NCBI RefSeq assembly: GCF_037963835.1
Contig: NZ_CP150145.1
Span: forward strand, 7,440,001 to 7,504,000
Reading direction: 5' to 3'
Source of the DNA: Paenibacillus sp. FSL H8-0332
GTDB lineage: Bacteria; Bacillota; Bacilli; Paenibacillales; Paenibacillaceae
DNA: 64,000 nucleotides
In this document: piece after piece, positions 9,011 to 16,701 of the stretch
Layout of the letters: every line of letters starts with the position of its first letter
Position numbering within the stretch: the first letter of the stretch is position 1
Notes under the pieces: generated by a model
Databases searched by the model: none
What the model was told of the DNA's origin: nothing
What the model saw: the letters and a program-made list of their open reading frames with translations, nothing else
Translations under genes and position numbers: made by a program

Positions 9011-9996
9011 ATCATATTACTTCCCTTCAAACGGAGTTTGGAATAATACAGCATTTTGTATACCGTGGAGCTGGTCAGAATAAGCAGGGCTGCGGTCTTC
9101 ATCTCCCGGCGGATAATACGGTTGCGCAGGATTGCGGAGGTATGCTTGCTCAGGAACCCGCCCAGCTCGGCCAGATATTCCTTGTTCACTGCAGTCTCGC
9201 CGGTAATCAGCTGGAAGTTGCACAGCTCGATGCCTTCGGTTACGGTCCGGGATAACGAGATTTCTTTGGCGATCGGATAGTTTTTATCCTGAATCGTCTC
9301 GTAGATCTCCAGCGCCGCACAGAAGCGGTCGTAATATTTCCGGTTGTTCATCGCTCCGGTGATGCTGTCGCTTCGCTTCAGATACAGGTATTTGGGGGAG
9401 TCCAGCGAGACGGTCTTGTTCGCCTGGAGGAATAATTTATAGGTGGTAAAAATGTCCTCGAAATACCGGCCGACCGGATATCTCACCTGGCTGAACAGCT
9501 CGGCCTTATACAGCTTATCCCAGGCAAGGTTCTGGATCTCGGTATCTTCCAGCAGCTTGTCAAAGGCATGCGCATTATCGTATACACGCACCTGGTGCGT
9601 GAAGGACTTTTCCAGCTTGACCTCATCCTGTACCTCGCAATGACCGCATACAGCGATATCTGCATTGTGGGCGGTGATGAGTCCGTGCAGGGCTTCATAC
9701 ATGTCCGGTTCTATCCAGTCATCGCTGTCAACGAACCCGATATACCGGCCCTTTGCCACATCAATACCATAGTTCCGGGCATCGGACAATCCGCCGTTCT
9801 GCTTATGAATAACTACGACACGGGGGTCCAGCTCTTTGTAATACTCGCATATCTCGCCGCACTTATCGGGTGATCCGTCATTGACCAGAATCAATTCAAA
9901 GCTGCGGAAGGTCTGCGCCAATATCGAATCCACACACTTCCTCAGGTACAATTCCACGTTGTAGATAGGCACAATAATACTTATCTCTGGCTTCAC
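9007..9996 (-). CDS. Glycosyltransferase family 2
   Basis: About 329 residues. The GT-A domain begins ISIIVPIYNVELYL and continues with ELILVNDGSPD, GLSDARNYG and the metal-binding FVDSDDW, all standard for inverting GT2 enzymes that transfer a sugar from a nucleotide donor. The start is uncertain. GTG at 9996 begins just before the first strand, with an AGGAAG about 11 bases upstream; GTGs at 10008 and 10044 are alternatives. The last bases overlap the pyruvyltransferase start. Donor and acceptor are unknown. It is the first gene of the surface-glycan operon. Confidence 0.85.
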   Translation of the reverse strand: MKPEISIIVPIYNVELYLRKCVDSILAQTFRSFELILVNDGSPDKCGEICEYYKELDPRVVVIHKQNGGLSDARNYGIDVAKGRYIGFVDSDDWIEPDMYEALHGLITAHNADIAVCGHCEVQDEVKLEKSFTHQVRVYDNAHAFDKLLEDTEIQNLAWDKLYKAELFSQVRYPVGRYFEDIFTTYKLFLQANKTVSLDSPKYLYLKRSDSITGAMNNRKYYDRFCAALEIYETIQDKNYPIAKEISLSRTVTEGIELCNFQLITGETAVNKEYLAELGGFLSKHTSAILRNRIIRREMKTAALLILTSSTVYKMLYYSKLRLKGSNMI

Positions 9997-10156
9997 TCGA
10001 GCAGTCACTTCCTTTCCCGGTTCTGATTCGGGTCTACGCGTCACTTGATTTGTGAATATCTTACTATCCGGGTCAAAAGGTTGTATATACTACTAAAGTG
10101 TACTTATCGCTTGAGGAGGGGTGTGAACTGCCTGACGAGAAGCCGCTGTTCCACAG

Positions 10157-10191
10157 CAAAAAGACCACAGCACCACGGGGTGACTGCGGCC
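10157..10191 (-). terminator. Terminator of the aldose-epimerase-like gene
   Basis: In the minus direction GGCCGCAG pairs with CTGTGGTC, extended by CACC/GGTG, followed by TTTTT (10157-10161). It lies 15 bases past the stop codon. Confidence 0.7.
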
Positions 10192-10206
10192 TTCGCCTGT
10201 TGAAAT

Positions 10207-11082
10207 TTAGTTAAACGTAATCGCCAGCGCACTGGTAAACTGGCCCTCCGGCGGCAGGGAGATGACGTTCTGCTTTTCCCGGAAATCGCCGGTGAAGCCT
10301 TCGATATCGGCCACACCATGCCAAGGCTCGATACATACGAATGGTGCATTCTTCGGCTGCCAGATGCCGAGATCGGGGAAGCCCGTGAAGGCGACCGTTA
10401 CGCTCCGGTCAGACTGTCTGCTTTTGAGGGCAACCGATTTGGACTGGACATTGCGGAAAACCAGTGCGTCATTTGCGAACATCTCATGGTCAAGCGGAAG
10501 TGTATTTCCGTCTTCCAGCAGGGTCTCGCTGGTACCCTGGATGATCTGGCCGGTCTTGTTCAGGAACAAGCGCTCCAGGCGCTCCGGCTGTTCGAATTCA
10601 AGATAATAGTCGGTGAAGCTGCCTTCTCCGCCAATCGGGCAGTTGAACGCCGGATGGGTGCCGAGCTGGAAGAAGATTTCCTGTCCGCCGGGGTTCTCCA
10701 CACGGTAGCCGATCTCAAGCGTATTGCCGCTCAGGGTGTAGGTCAGGAACAGGTTGAACGGGTAGGGATAGCTCGCCAGAGTGTTCTCGCTGTGCGATAG
10801 CCGGTAGACTGCCTGCGTCTCGCTTGCTTCTACCAGCGTGAATTCACTGCGTCTGGCGAAGCCGTGATTGGCCAGCTTGTACGCCTGCCCGTCCACCTGG
10901 ATCTCGCCGCCCATGGCTGCCCCGATAATCGGGAACAGCACAGGCGAACGGCCTGTCCAGTAAGCGGCATCCCCGCTCCACATATATTCCGTCCCGGTAT
11001 CTGTTCTTTTGAAGCTGACCAGCTCTGCTCCGAGTGAATGAATCTCGGCTACGGCTGAGCCGCTGCGTAAAATGGTATTCAT
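10207..11082 (-). CDS. Aldose 1-epimerase family protein (LacX-like)
   Basis: This 291-residue beta-sandwich protein belongs to the galactose mutarotase-like superfamily, in the shorter LacX-type branch. Visible landmarks are FPIIGAAMGG, LANHGFAR with the conserved catalytic-type His, QLGTHPAFNCP with a second His, and CIEPWHG with the conserved Glu near the C-terminus. The family interconverts alpha and beta anomers of free sugars or sugar phosphates. The start ATG at 11082 has GGGAGGGG eight bases upstream. It is transcribed alone with its own terminator; a supporting role in sugar catabolism is likely, but the substrate is unknown. Confidence 0.85.
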   Translation of the reverse strand: MNTILRSGSAVAEIHSLGAELVSFKRTDTGTEYMWSGDAAYWTGRSPVLFPIIGAAMGGEIQVDGQAYKLANHGFARRSEFTLVEASETQAVYRLSHSENTLASYPYPFNLFLTYTLSGNTLEIGYRVENPGGQEIFFQLGTHPAFNCPIGGEGSFTDYYLEFEQPERLERLFLNKTGQIIQGTSETLLEDGNTLPLDHEMFANDALVFRNVQSKSVALKSRQSDRSVTVAFTGFPDLGIWQPKNAPFVCIEPWHGVADIEGFTGDFREKQNVISLPPEGQFTSALAITFN

Positions 11083-11272
11083 GCTCTGTACCCCTCCCGT
11101 AATGGTAATGCTAACGTCTCATATTCTAACAGACTTCCCCGCAGGTGCCAGCATATAACGGAAATTCTCCAGCCTATAATTTTTACAGAATGTACAATGA
11201 CAAACATGTGGAATTCGTTAACATATAAGGATAGCAATCATTCCATATCAGCGGAAACGGGGGAATAAGCCG

Positions 11273-12517
11273 ATGCAGGTTAAGCAACTATTGGTGAACG
11301 GTGAGCGGCTGAAGAATACGATTGAGGCTTTTGCTGATTTCGGGCGGACAGACCATAACGGAGTTACCCGGCTGTCGCTGTCGGAGCAGGATGTGCGGGT
11401 GCGCGGCTATTTCACCGCCTGCTGCGAAGAGCTGGGCATGAGCGTGAAGGTGGATGATATGGGCAATATGTATGCCACTCTGGCTGGCAGTGAAGAGGGG
11501 CCGCCCATAGTGATGGGCTCACATCTGGATACTGTCAAGAAGGGCGGCAGATTCGACGGTGTGCTGGGGGTGATTGCAGGCCTTGAGGTAGTGAGAACCT
11601 TGGTGGATCACGGGATTAAGCCATGCCTGCCTGTCACGGTGATGAACTTCACCAACGAGGAGGGGGCGCGCTTCGAGCCGTCCATGATGGCCTCGGGCGT
11701 CTTGTCCGGCAAGTTCGATAAGGCGGCTATGCTGGAGAAGAAGGATGCGGAAGGCATCCGCTTCGGCGAGGCGCTGGAGGCCAGCGGTTATGCCGGGGAG
11801 TCGGAGAACCGGATCAGGGAAGCGGCGGCTTATCTGGAGCTGCATATTGAGCAAGGCCCCGTGCTGGAGAAGGAGAACGTTAAGATCGGATTGGTTGACT
11901 GTGTTGTGGGTATGGTCTGCTATGAGATTGAAGTGACCGGGGAGTCGGATCATGCCGGGACTACGCCGATGGATATGCGCCGGGATGCGTTGTTTGCCGC
12001 TACGGATATTATTACAGAGCTGCGCCGCAAGCTGGCGGTGCTGGACCCTGAGCTCGTCTACACGATGGGCAGAATGAACGTGCTGCCTAATATTCATACC
12101 GTCATTCCGAACAAGGTGATCTTCACCGTGGAAGCGAGACATAAGGACATGGATGTGGTCCGTGAAGTTGAAGCGATTATTCACGGCCTGCCGGAGGAAG
12201 TGCTGGAATGCAGCGTATCGAAGACGAAGCTGTGGGGCCGCGACACGGTATGGTTCGATCCAGGGATCTGTGCGCTGGTGGCTGACGCAACGCAGAAGCT
12301 GGGCTATAGCAGCCGGAAGCTGGCCAGCGGTGCGGGGCATGATGCCCAGTTCGTGGCCGGGTTCCTGCCGTCGGCGATGATTTTCGTTCCAAGTGTGAAC
12401 GGGAAAAGCCATTGCGAGGAAGAACTCACTTCCTATGAGGATTGTGAAATGGGTGTGAATGTGGTGCTGGAGACGGTGCTGTCGGTGCTAGCCGTGCCTG
12501 AGGGGCGGGTAGGCTAG
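11273..12517 (+). CDS. M20 family Zn-dependent amidohydrolase (hydantoinase/carbamoylase type)
   Basis: 414 residues with the pattern of the N-carbamoyl-L-amino-acid hydrolase / allantoate amidohydrolase / beta-ureidopropionase group. GSHLDTVKKGGRFDG gives the first metal-binding His-Asp, NFTNEEGARF gives the Glu pair, ELHIEQGPVLE the next His, and SGAGHDAQ the C-terminal His. The dimerisation lid starts near VTGESDHAGTTPMD. These enzymes remove carbamoyl or ureido groups during pyrimidine, hydantoin or purine nitrogen salvage. It is a single gene, so context does not show which substrate applies. The ATG at 11273 has GGGGG nine bases upstream. A terminator follows at 12541. Confidence 0.85.
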   Translation: MQVKQLLVNGERLKNTIEAFADFGRTDHNGVTRLSLSEQDVRVRGYFTACCEELGMSVKVDDMGNMYATLAGSEEGPPIVMGSHLDTVKKGGRFDGVLGVIAGLEVVRTLVDHGIKPCLPVTVMNFTNEEGARFEPSMMASGVLSGKFDKAAMLEKKDAEGIRFGEALEASGYAGESENRIREAAAYLELHIEQGPVLEKENVKIGLVDCVVGMVCYEIEVTGESDHAGTTPMDMRRDALFAATDIITELRRKLAVLDPELVYTMGRMNVLPNIHTVIPNKVIFTVEARHKDMDVVREVEAIIHGLPEEVLECSVSKTKLWGRDTVWFDPGICALVADATQKLGYSSRKLASGAGHDAQFVAGFLPSAMIFVPSVNGKSHCEEELTSYEDCEMGVNVVLETVLSVLAVPEGRVG

Positions 12518-12540
12518 GCGAACTCCATAGTTTGGCGATG

Positions 12541-12564
12541 AAGGCACTTAACGGTGTCTTTTTT
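12541..12564 (+). terminator. Terminator of the M20 hydrolase gene
   Basis: AAGGCACT (12541-12548), loop TAAC, GGTGTCTT (12553-12560), then a T run. The eight-base-pair stem includes two G-T pairs. Confidence 0.65.
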
Positions 12565-12584
12565 CGTGTTGGTGAAGGTGCGTG

Positions 12585-12652
12585 GGCCAAATGTAATCGA
12601 AAAACCGATTACAATGTGCCGGCGCGAAGGTACATGGGCTGGATGTAGCCCA
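12585..12652. repeat. Intergenic palindromic repeat (TGTAATCG family), copy set 1
   Basis: TGTAATCG (12592-12599), loop AAAAAC, CGATTACA (12606-12613) is a perfect 8-bp inverted repeat. A degenerate second unit (GGATGTAGCC) starts about 51 bases further on. Related units occur at 29376-29447 and 56791-56970. Confidence 0.7.
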
Positions 12653-12780
12653 AAGGGAGCGAATGTGGAGCACTATACTGCACTAGAATCTGCCGGAAGC
12701 GGGCGGTACGTGATCTCACCTGGCAGGCAGGCTGACTGGGTTAAGTTAATTAGCTGTAAAGTTAAGGGGAAAGTGGCGGA

Positions 12781-12899
12781 GGAGAATTTTGGAACTGGAG
12801 GAGCGGTAGCGTCCGCCTTTGTATTTGAATTTCTACCGTGAACAGCGGTTTTAATCAGGAAATTCAAATACAACAGCGGCCGGAAATCCAAAACTTCTC
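12781..12899. repeat. Nested inverted repeat
   Basis: Inner arms TTGTATTTGAATTTC (12819-12833) and its exact complement (12859-12873) lie inside outer arms GGAGAATTTTGG (12781-12792) and CCAAAACTTCTC (12888-12899). A transcript could fold into one long hairpin. No gene is visible in 12565-13158; the rest of this gap holds only the repeat at 12585 and the leader of the next operon. Confidence 0.7.
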
Positions 12900-13158
12900 T
12901 GGAGTCACGGCTTATCCCCAAACGTAATCTTTTGACCGAATCAATCCTGATTTCTCAACATCCGTATGCAATTCCTGTGCTGGACAGGGTATAAGCAAGA
13001 TATCGATATCGCGGCAAGAATGGGAGATAGTCAAGGCGGGGGCGGAAACGTTAAGTTAGATGAGCAGGAGGGCAGAACACAGCAGGTCGGCAAACGAAGC
13101 GATCGTTCACCTCCGGCAGCTCTATATCTATCATGAACACACGGGGGAGATGTGAAGG

Positions 13159-14745
13159 ATGAAGAGATCTTGGAGAAGGCGGCTACTGATGAGTGCCAGT
13201 CTGCTGCTGGCGATAGGCGGACTGGCAGGCTGCTCGGGTGGCGCAGACGGGAATAAGAACGCGGAGGGCGCTGCGGCCAATGAGCCGACGCCGATCTCCA
13301 TCTGGGCGTCATTGAACACGAATGTCTCGATCACGCTGAAGAATATGAGTGAGATCACGGCGATTCAGGAGTGGGAAAAGAAGACCCACATTAAGACGGA
13401 ATTTCAGCATCCGGCGGTCGGGGCAGAGACGGAGCAGTTCAACGTGATGCTGGCCTCCAATAAGCTGCCGGATGTGATGTTCGTCTATGGCGATTATTCC
13501 AAGCTGTACACGGACGGCAGCATTATTAAGCTGAATGACCTGATCGATAAGTACGCGCCTAACCTGAAGAAGATTCTGGACGAGAATCCCGAGGTGGCGA
13601 AGCAGTTGAAGGCGGATAACGGAGACATCTATGCCATCCCGCATCTGCGGCTGGGCAAGTACAAGACCTTCGGCGGCATGTTCATCCGCCAGGACTGGCT
13701 GGATGAACTGAAGCTGCCGCAGCCGGAGACGATCGCGGAGTGGGAGACGGTGCTGCAGGCCTTCAAGGAGAAAAAGGGCGTAAGCGCCCCGCTCCTGTAC
13801 GGCGCTCCGCCCAAGCTGACGACGATGGGCCCGGCGGCCGCGAATTTCCTGGAGGCCTACGGAATCACGAATACGATCTTCCTCAAGGACGGCAAGGTGG
13901 CGTTCGGGCCGGTCGAGCCGGAATTCAAAGAGTTCCTGACTACCTTCCACCGCTGGTATCAGGCGGGGCTGATCGATCCTGACTTCGCCACCAATGATCA
14001 GAAGACCTTTGATGCCAAGATTCTGAGCGGCCAGGCCGGTGCCTTCTTCACTTACATCGGCGGCGGCATCGGGCGTTATCTGCCCGCCCTCCAGGAGAAG
14101 GAGCCGCAGGCCAATCTTACGGCCGTCCAGTTCCCCGTAGTGAACAAGGGCGATGAGCCGATGTTCACCGGCCGGTCCTGGGAGTGGAGCGGTGCCGGAG
14201 CAACGATCACCAAGAGCAACAAGCACCCCGAGGAGACCGTGAAGGCGCTGGATTATTTCTTCAGTGAAGAAGGCCATATGCTGAAGAACTTCGGCGTAGA
14301 AGGGGTGACATACACGATGAAGGACGGGTATCCGACCTACACGGATGAGATTCTGAAGAATCCGGACGGGTTGTCGGTGGTTCAGGCGATGGCGAAGCAT
14401 TTCATTGCCAACTATCCGTTTGTCGGGGAGGATGATGACCGGTACAACGAGCAATATTACCAGTTCCAGCAGCAGAAGGACGCGGTAACGCTCTTTTCCA
14501 AATATAGTGACAATACGCTTAAGGTCGGTCTTCCTCCGGTCAGCCTGACGACTGAGGAATCCAGTGAGTACAGCAAAATCATGAGCGACATCACCACCTA
14601 CCGCGATGAAATGTTCATCAAGTTCGTCATTGGCGCTGAGCCGCTGGAGAACTTCGATAAGTTCACAGCCCAGATCGGCAAGTTCAATGTGAAGCGGGCG
14701 ATAGAAATTCAACAGGCGGCAGTAGACCGCTACAACGCAAGATAA
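13159..14745 (+). CDS. Extracellular solute-binding lipoprotein of a sugar ABC transporter (LplA-like)
   Basis: 528 residues with a signal peptide, an Arg-rich N-terminus, and lipobox LAGC with the lipidated Cys at 25. After a Gly/Ala/Asn linker the mature protein has the two-lobed family 1 solute-binding fold of the LplA type; KLPDVMFVYGDY and IYAIPHLRLG are recognisable ligand-domain segments. It sits on the outer face of the membrane and delivers an oligosaccharide to the two permeases directly downstream (14834, 15765). The length of about 530 is typical of the Lpl/YtcQ group of Paenibacillus. The GH88 gene in the same operon suggests a ligand with unsaturated uronic acid, which is an inference. 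Confidence 0.9.
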   Translation: MKRSWRRRLLMSASLLLAIGGLAGCSGGADGNKNAEGAAANEPTPISIWASLNTNVSITLKNMSEITAIQEWEKKTHIKTEFQHPAVGAETEQFNVMLASNKLPDVMFVYGDYSKLYTDGSIIKLNDLIDKYAPNLKKILDENPEVAKQLKADNGDIYAIPHLRLGKYKTFGGMFIRQDWLDELKLPQPETIAEWETVLQAFKEKKGVSAPLLYGAPPKLTTMGPAAANFLEAYGITNTIFLKDGKVAFGPVEPEFKEFLTTFHRWYQAGLIDPDFATNDQKTFDAKILSGQAGAFFTYIGGGIGRYLPALQEKEPQANLTAVQFPVVNKGDEPMFTGRSWEWSGAGATITKSNKHPEETVKALDYFFSEEGHMLKNFGVEGVTYTMKDGYPTYTDEILKNPDGLSVVQAMAKHFIANYPFVGEDDDRYNEQYYQFQQQKDAVTLFSKYSDNTLKVGLPPVSLTTEESSEYSKIMSDITTYRDEMFIKFVIGAEPLENFDKFTAQIGKFNVKRAIEIQQAAVDRYNAR

Positions 14746-14833
14746 ATCAGGATGAAGGCCACCTGCGGAGCGGCAGATTAAGCACTTTGCTCCCGCAGGT
14801 CTGTCCTGCAGATAGAAGAAAGGAGGGAGACTT

Positions 14834-15751
14834 GTGACACAGAAGTTATCCCTGGTATGGCTGAATTACAAGCGGAATAAAGTGATCTACTGGATGGCTC
14901 TTCCGGTGGTGTTATACTTCCTGATCTTCAAGTATCTGCCGATGTATGGTGCGGTCATCGCTTTCAAGGAGTATACCGTCGGCAAGGGCATCTGGGGCAG
15001 CGAATGGGTGGGGCTGCAGCATTTCCGCGATTTTTTTCAGAGCTATTATTTCTGGCGGGTGCTCAAAAACACACTGATTCTCAGCTTCTACCAGCTGCTG
15101 TTTGGCTTCCCGGCCCCGATCCTGCTGGCGCTGCTGCTCAATGAGCTGAGGCATGAGCTGTTCAAACGCACGGTGCAGACGGTCTCTTATATCCCCCACT
15201 TTATCTCTCTGGTGGTCATTTGCGGGATGGTGGTCGATTTCTCCTCCCGTGACGGGCTGTTCAATTCGATCATTACGTTCTTCGGCGGGGAGAGCAGCGC
15301 GCTGCTGAGTGATCCGGGCAATTTCCGCACGATCTATACGGCCTCCTCCATCTGGCAGGAGCTGGGGTTCTCGACCATTATCTATCTGGCTGCCCTCAGC
15401 GGAATTAACCCGGAGCTCTACGATGCGTCGAAGGTGGACGGGGCCAGCAGGATACGCCGGGTATGGCATATTACGCTGCCGGGAATTATCCCGATGATTG
15501 TGATTCTGCTGATTCTGCGCATAGGCGGACTGATGGAGATCGGCTTCGAGAAGGTGATCCTGCTCTATAATCCCAATGTCTACGATACAGCGGATGTCAT
15601 CTCCACCTTCGTCTACCGCAAAGGGATCAGTGAGAGTGCAGAGTTCAGCTATACGACGGCCGTCGGCCTGTTCCAATCGCTGGTCAATTTCATTCTGCTC
15701 ATCGGCGCCAACCGTCTCTCCAAGGCGGTATCCGACAATAAGCTGTTCTAA
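14834..15751 (+). CDS. Sugar ABC transporter permease (LplB-like)
   Basis: 305 residues with six predicted membrane helices; the protein begins with a short cytoplasmic stretch and then WMALPVVLYFLIFKYLPMYG. The cytoplasmic EAA-like loop that contacts the ATPase is visible as DASKVDGASR near residue 200. The start is GTG at 14834 behind a strong AGGAGG. It pairs with the next permease to form the membrane channel. No ATPase gene is in the operon; in related bacteria such transporters share a general MsmX-type ATPase encoded elsewhere. Confidence 0.9.
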   Translation: MTQKLSLVWLNYKRNKVIYWMALPVVLYFLIFKYLPMYGAVIAFKEYTVGKGIWGSEWVGLQHFRDFFQSYYFWRVLKNTLILSFYQLLFGFPAPILLALLLNELRHELFKRTVQTVSYIPHFISLVVICGMVVDFSSRDGLFNSIITFFGGESSALLSDPGNFRTIYTASSIWQELGFSTIIYLAALSGINPELYDASKVDGASRIRRVWHITLPGIIPMIVILLILRIGGLMEIGFEKVILLYNPNVYDTADVISTFVYRKGISESAEFSYTTAVGLFQSLVNFILLIGANRLSKAVSDNKLF

Positions 15752-15764
15752 GTGGGGGAATCTC

Positions 15765-16649
15765 ATGACGATTAAACGAACGATAGGCGAAAAACTGTTT
15801 GACAGTCTCAATGTGCTGCTCATGGTTCTGCTTATTATCATCACTTTGTATCCGCTGTGGCATGTGCTGAATGCCTCGTTAAGCGACTCCAACCGGCTGA
15901 TGGCCCATAGCGGGCTGCTGCTGCTCCCGGACGGGTTCAATCTGGACAGCTACAAGCTGGTGCTCAGTAATCCGAGCATTCTCTCCGGCTACCGCAATAC
16001 GCTGGTGATCGTAGTGCTGGGCACGGCGCTCAATTTGCTTTTTACTATCCTGGGGGCCTATACCCTGTCCCGCAAAAGCTTCATGCTGCGCAATCCGATC
16101 ATGCTGGCCATTGTATTCACCATGTTCTTCAACGGCGGGATTATCCCGACCTACCTGCTGATCAACAATACGCTCCACCTCGGCAATAACCTGCTGGCAC
16201 TGATTGTACCCGGGCTGGTCAGCAGTTATAATCTGATCATTATGCGTACAGCCTTTCAGGGAATCTCCGAGAGTCTGCTGGAATCGGCCAGAATCGACGG
16301 GGCGGGGGAGATGCGCATTCTCTGGCGGATTGTCGTACCCTTATCGATGCCGGTCATTGCGGTCATGATTCTGTTCTACGGCGTAGGCCACTGGAACTCC
16401 TGGTTCAGCGCCATTTTGTATATCCGCGACCGTGATTTGTATCCGCTTCAATTGGTGCTGCGTGAGATTCTCATCCAGAATAGTACGGATTCGATGACCA
16501 CCTCGGCAGCTATGGGTGACAAGGAAGCGATTGGAGAAAGTGTGAAATACGCAACGGTGATGGTGGCGACACTGCCGATTCTGTTTATTTATCCGTTTTT
16601 GCAGAAGTATTTTGTGAAGGGCGTCATGATTGGCGCAATCAAGGAATAG
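15765..16649 (+). CDS. Sugar ABC transporter permease (LplC/YtcP-like)
   Basis: 294 residues from the ATG at 15765, which has GGGGG six bases upstream. The frame is open further upstream inside the preceding gene, but that part is not protein-like. Six membrane helices are predicted, with the conserved SARIDGAGEMRILWRIV EAA loop near residue 185 and the family's C-terminal KGVMIGAIKE. It starts 13 bases after the partner permease and forms the second half of the channel. Confidence 0.9.
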   Translation: MTIKRTIGEKLFDSLNVLLMVLLIIITLYPLWHVLNASLSDSNRLMAHSGLLLLPDGFNLDSYKLVLSNPSILSGYRNTLVIVVLGTALNLLFTILGAYTLSRKSFMLRNPIMLAIVFTMFFNGGIIPTYLLINNTLHLGNNLLALIVPGLVSSYNLIIMRTAFQGISESLLESARIDGAGEMRILWRIVVPLSMPVIAVMILFYGVGHWNSWFSAILYIRDRDLYPLQLVLREILIQNSTDSMTTSAAMGDKEAIGESVKYATVMVATLPILFIYPFLQKYFVKGVMIGAIKE

Positions 16650-16701
16650 ACAGGACACGTGCCTGGACTTATCTACATCATGAACAAGGAGGAGGAGCGC
16701 C

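Noticed and set aside
13041..13056. Possible catabolite-response element (GCGGAAACGTTAAG) upstream of the lipoprotein gene
   Set aside because: It matches only part of the cre consensus and its second half is wrong; not strong enough to list as a feature.
13309..14712. A 467-residue open frame on the minus strand
   Set aside because: It is the antisense shadow of the solute-binding lipoprotein, which has a ribosome-binding site, lipobox and family motifs; the minus frame has none of these.
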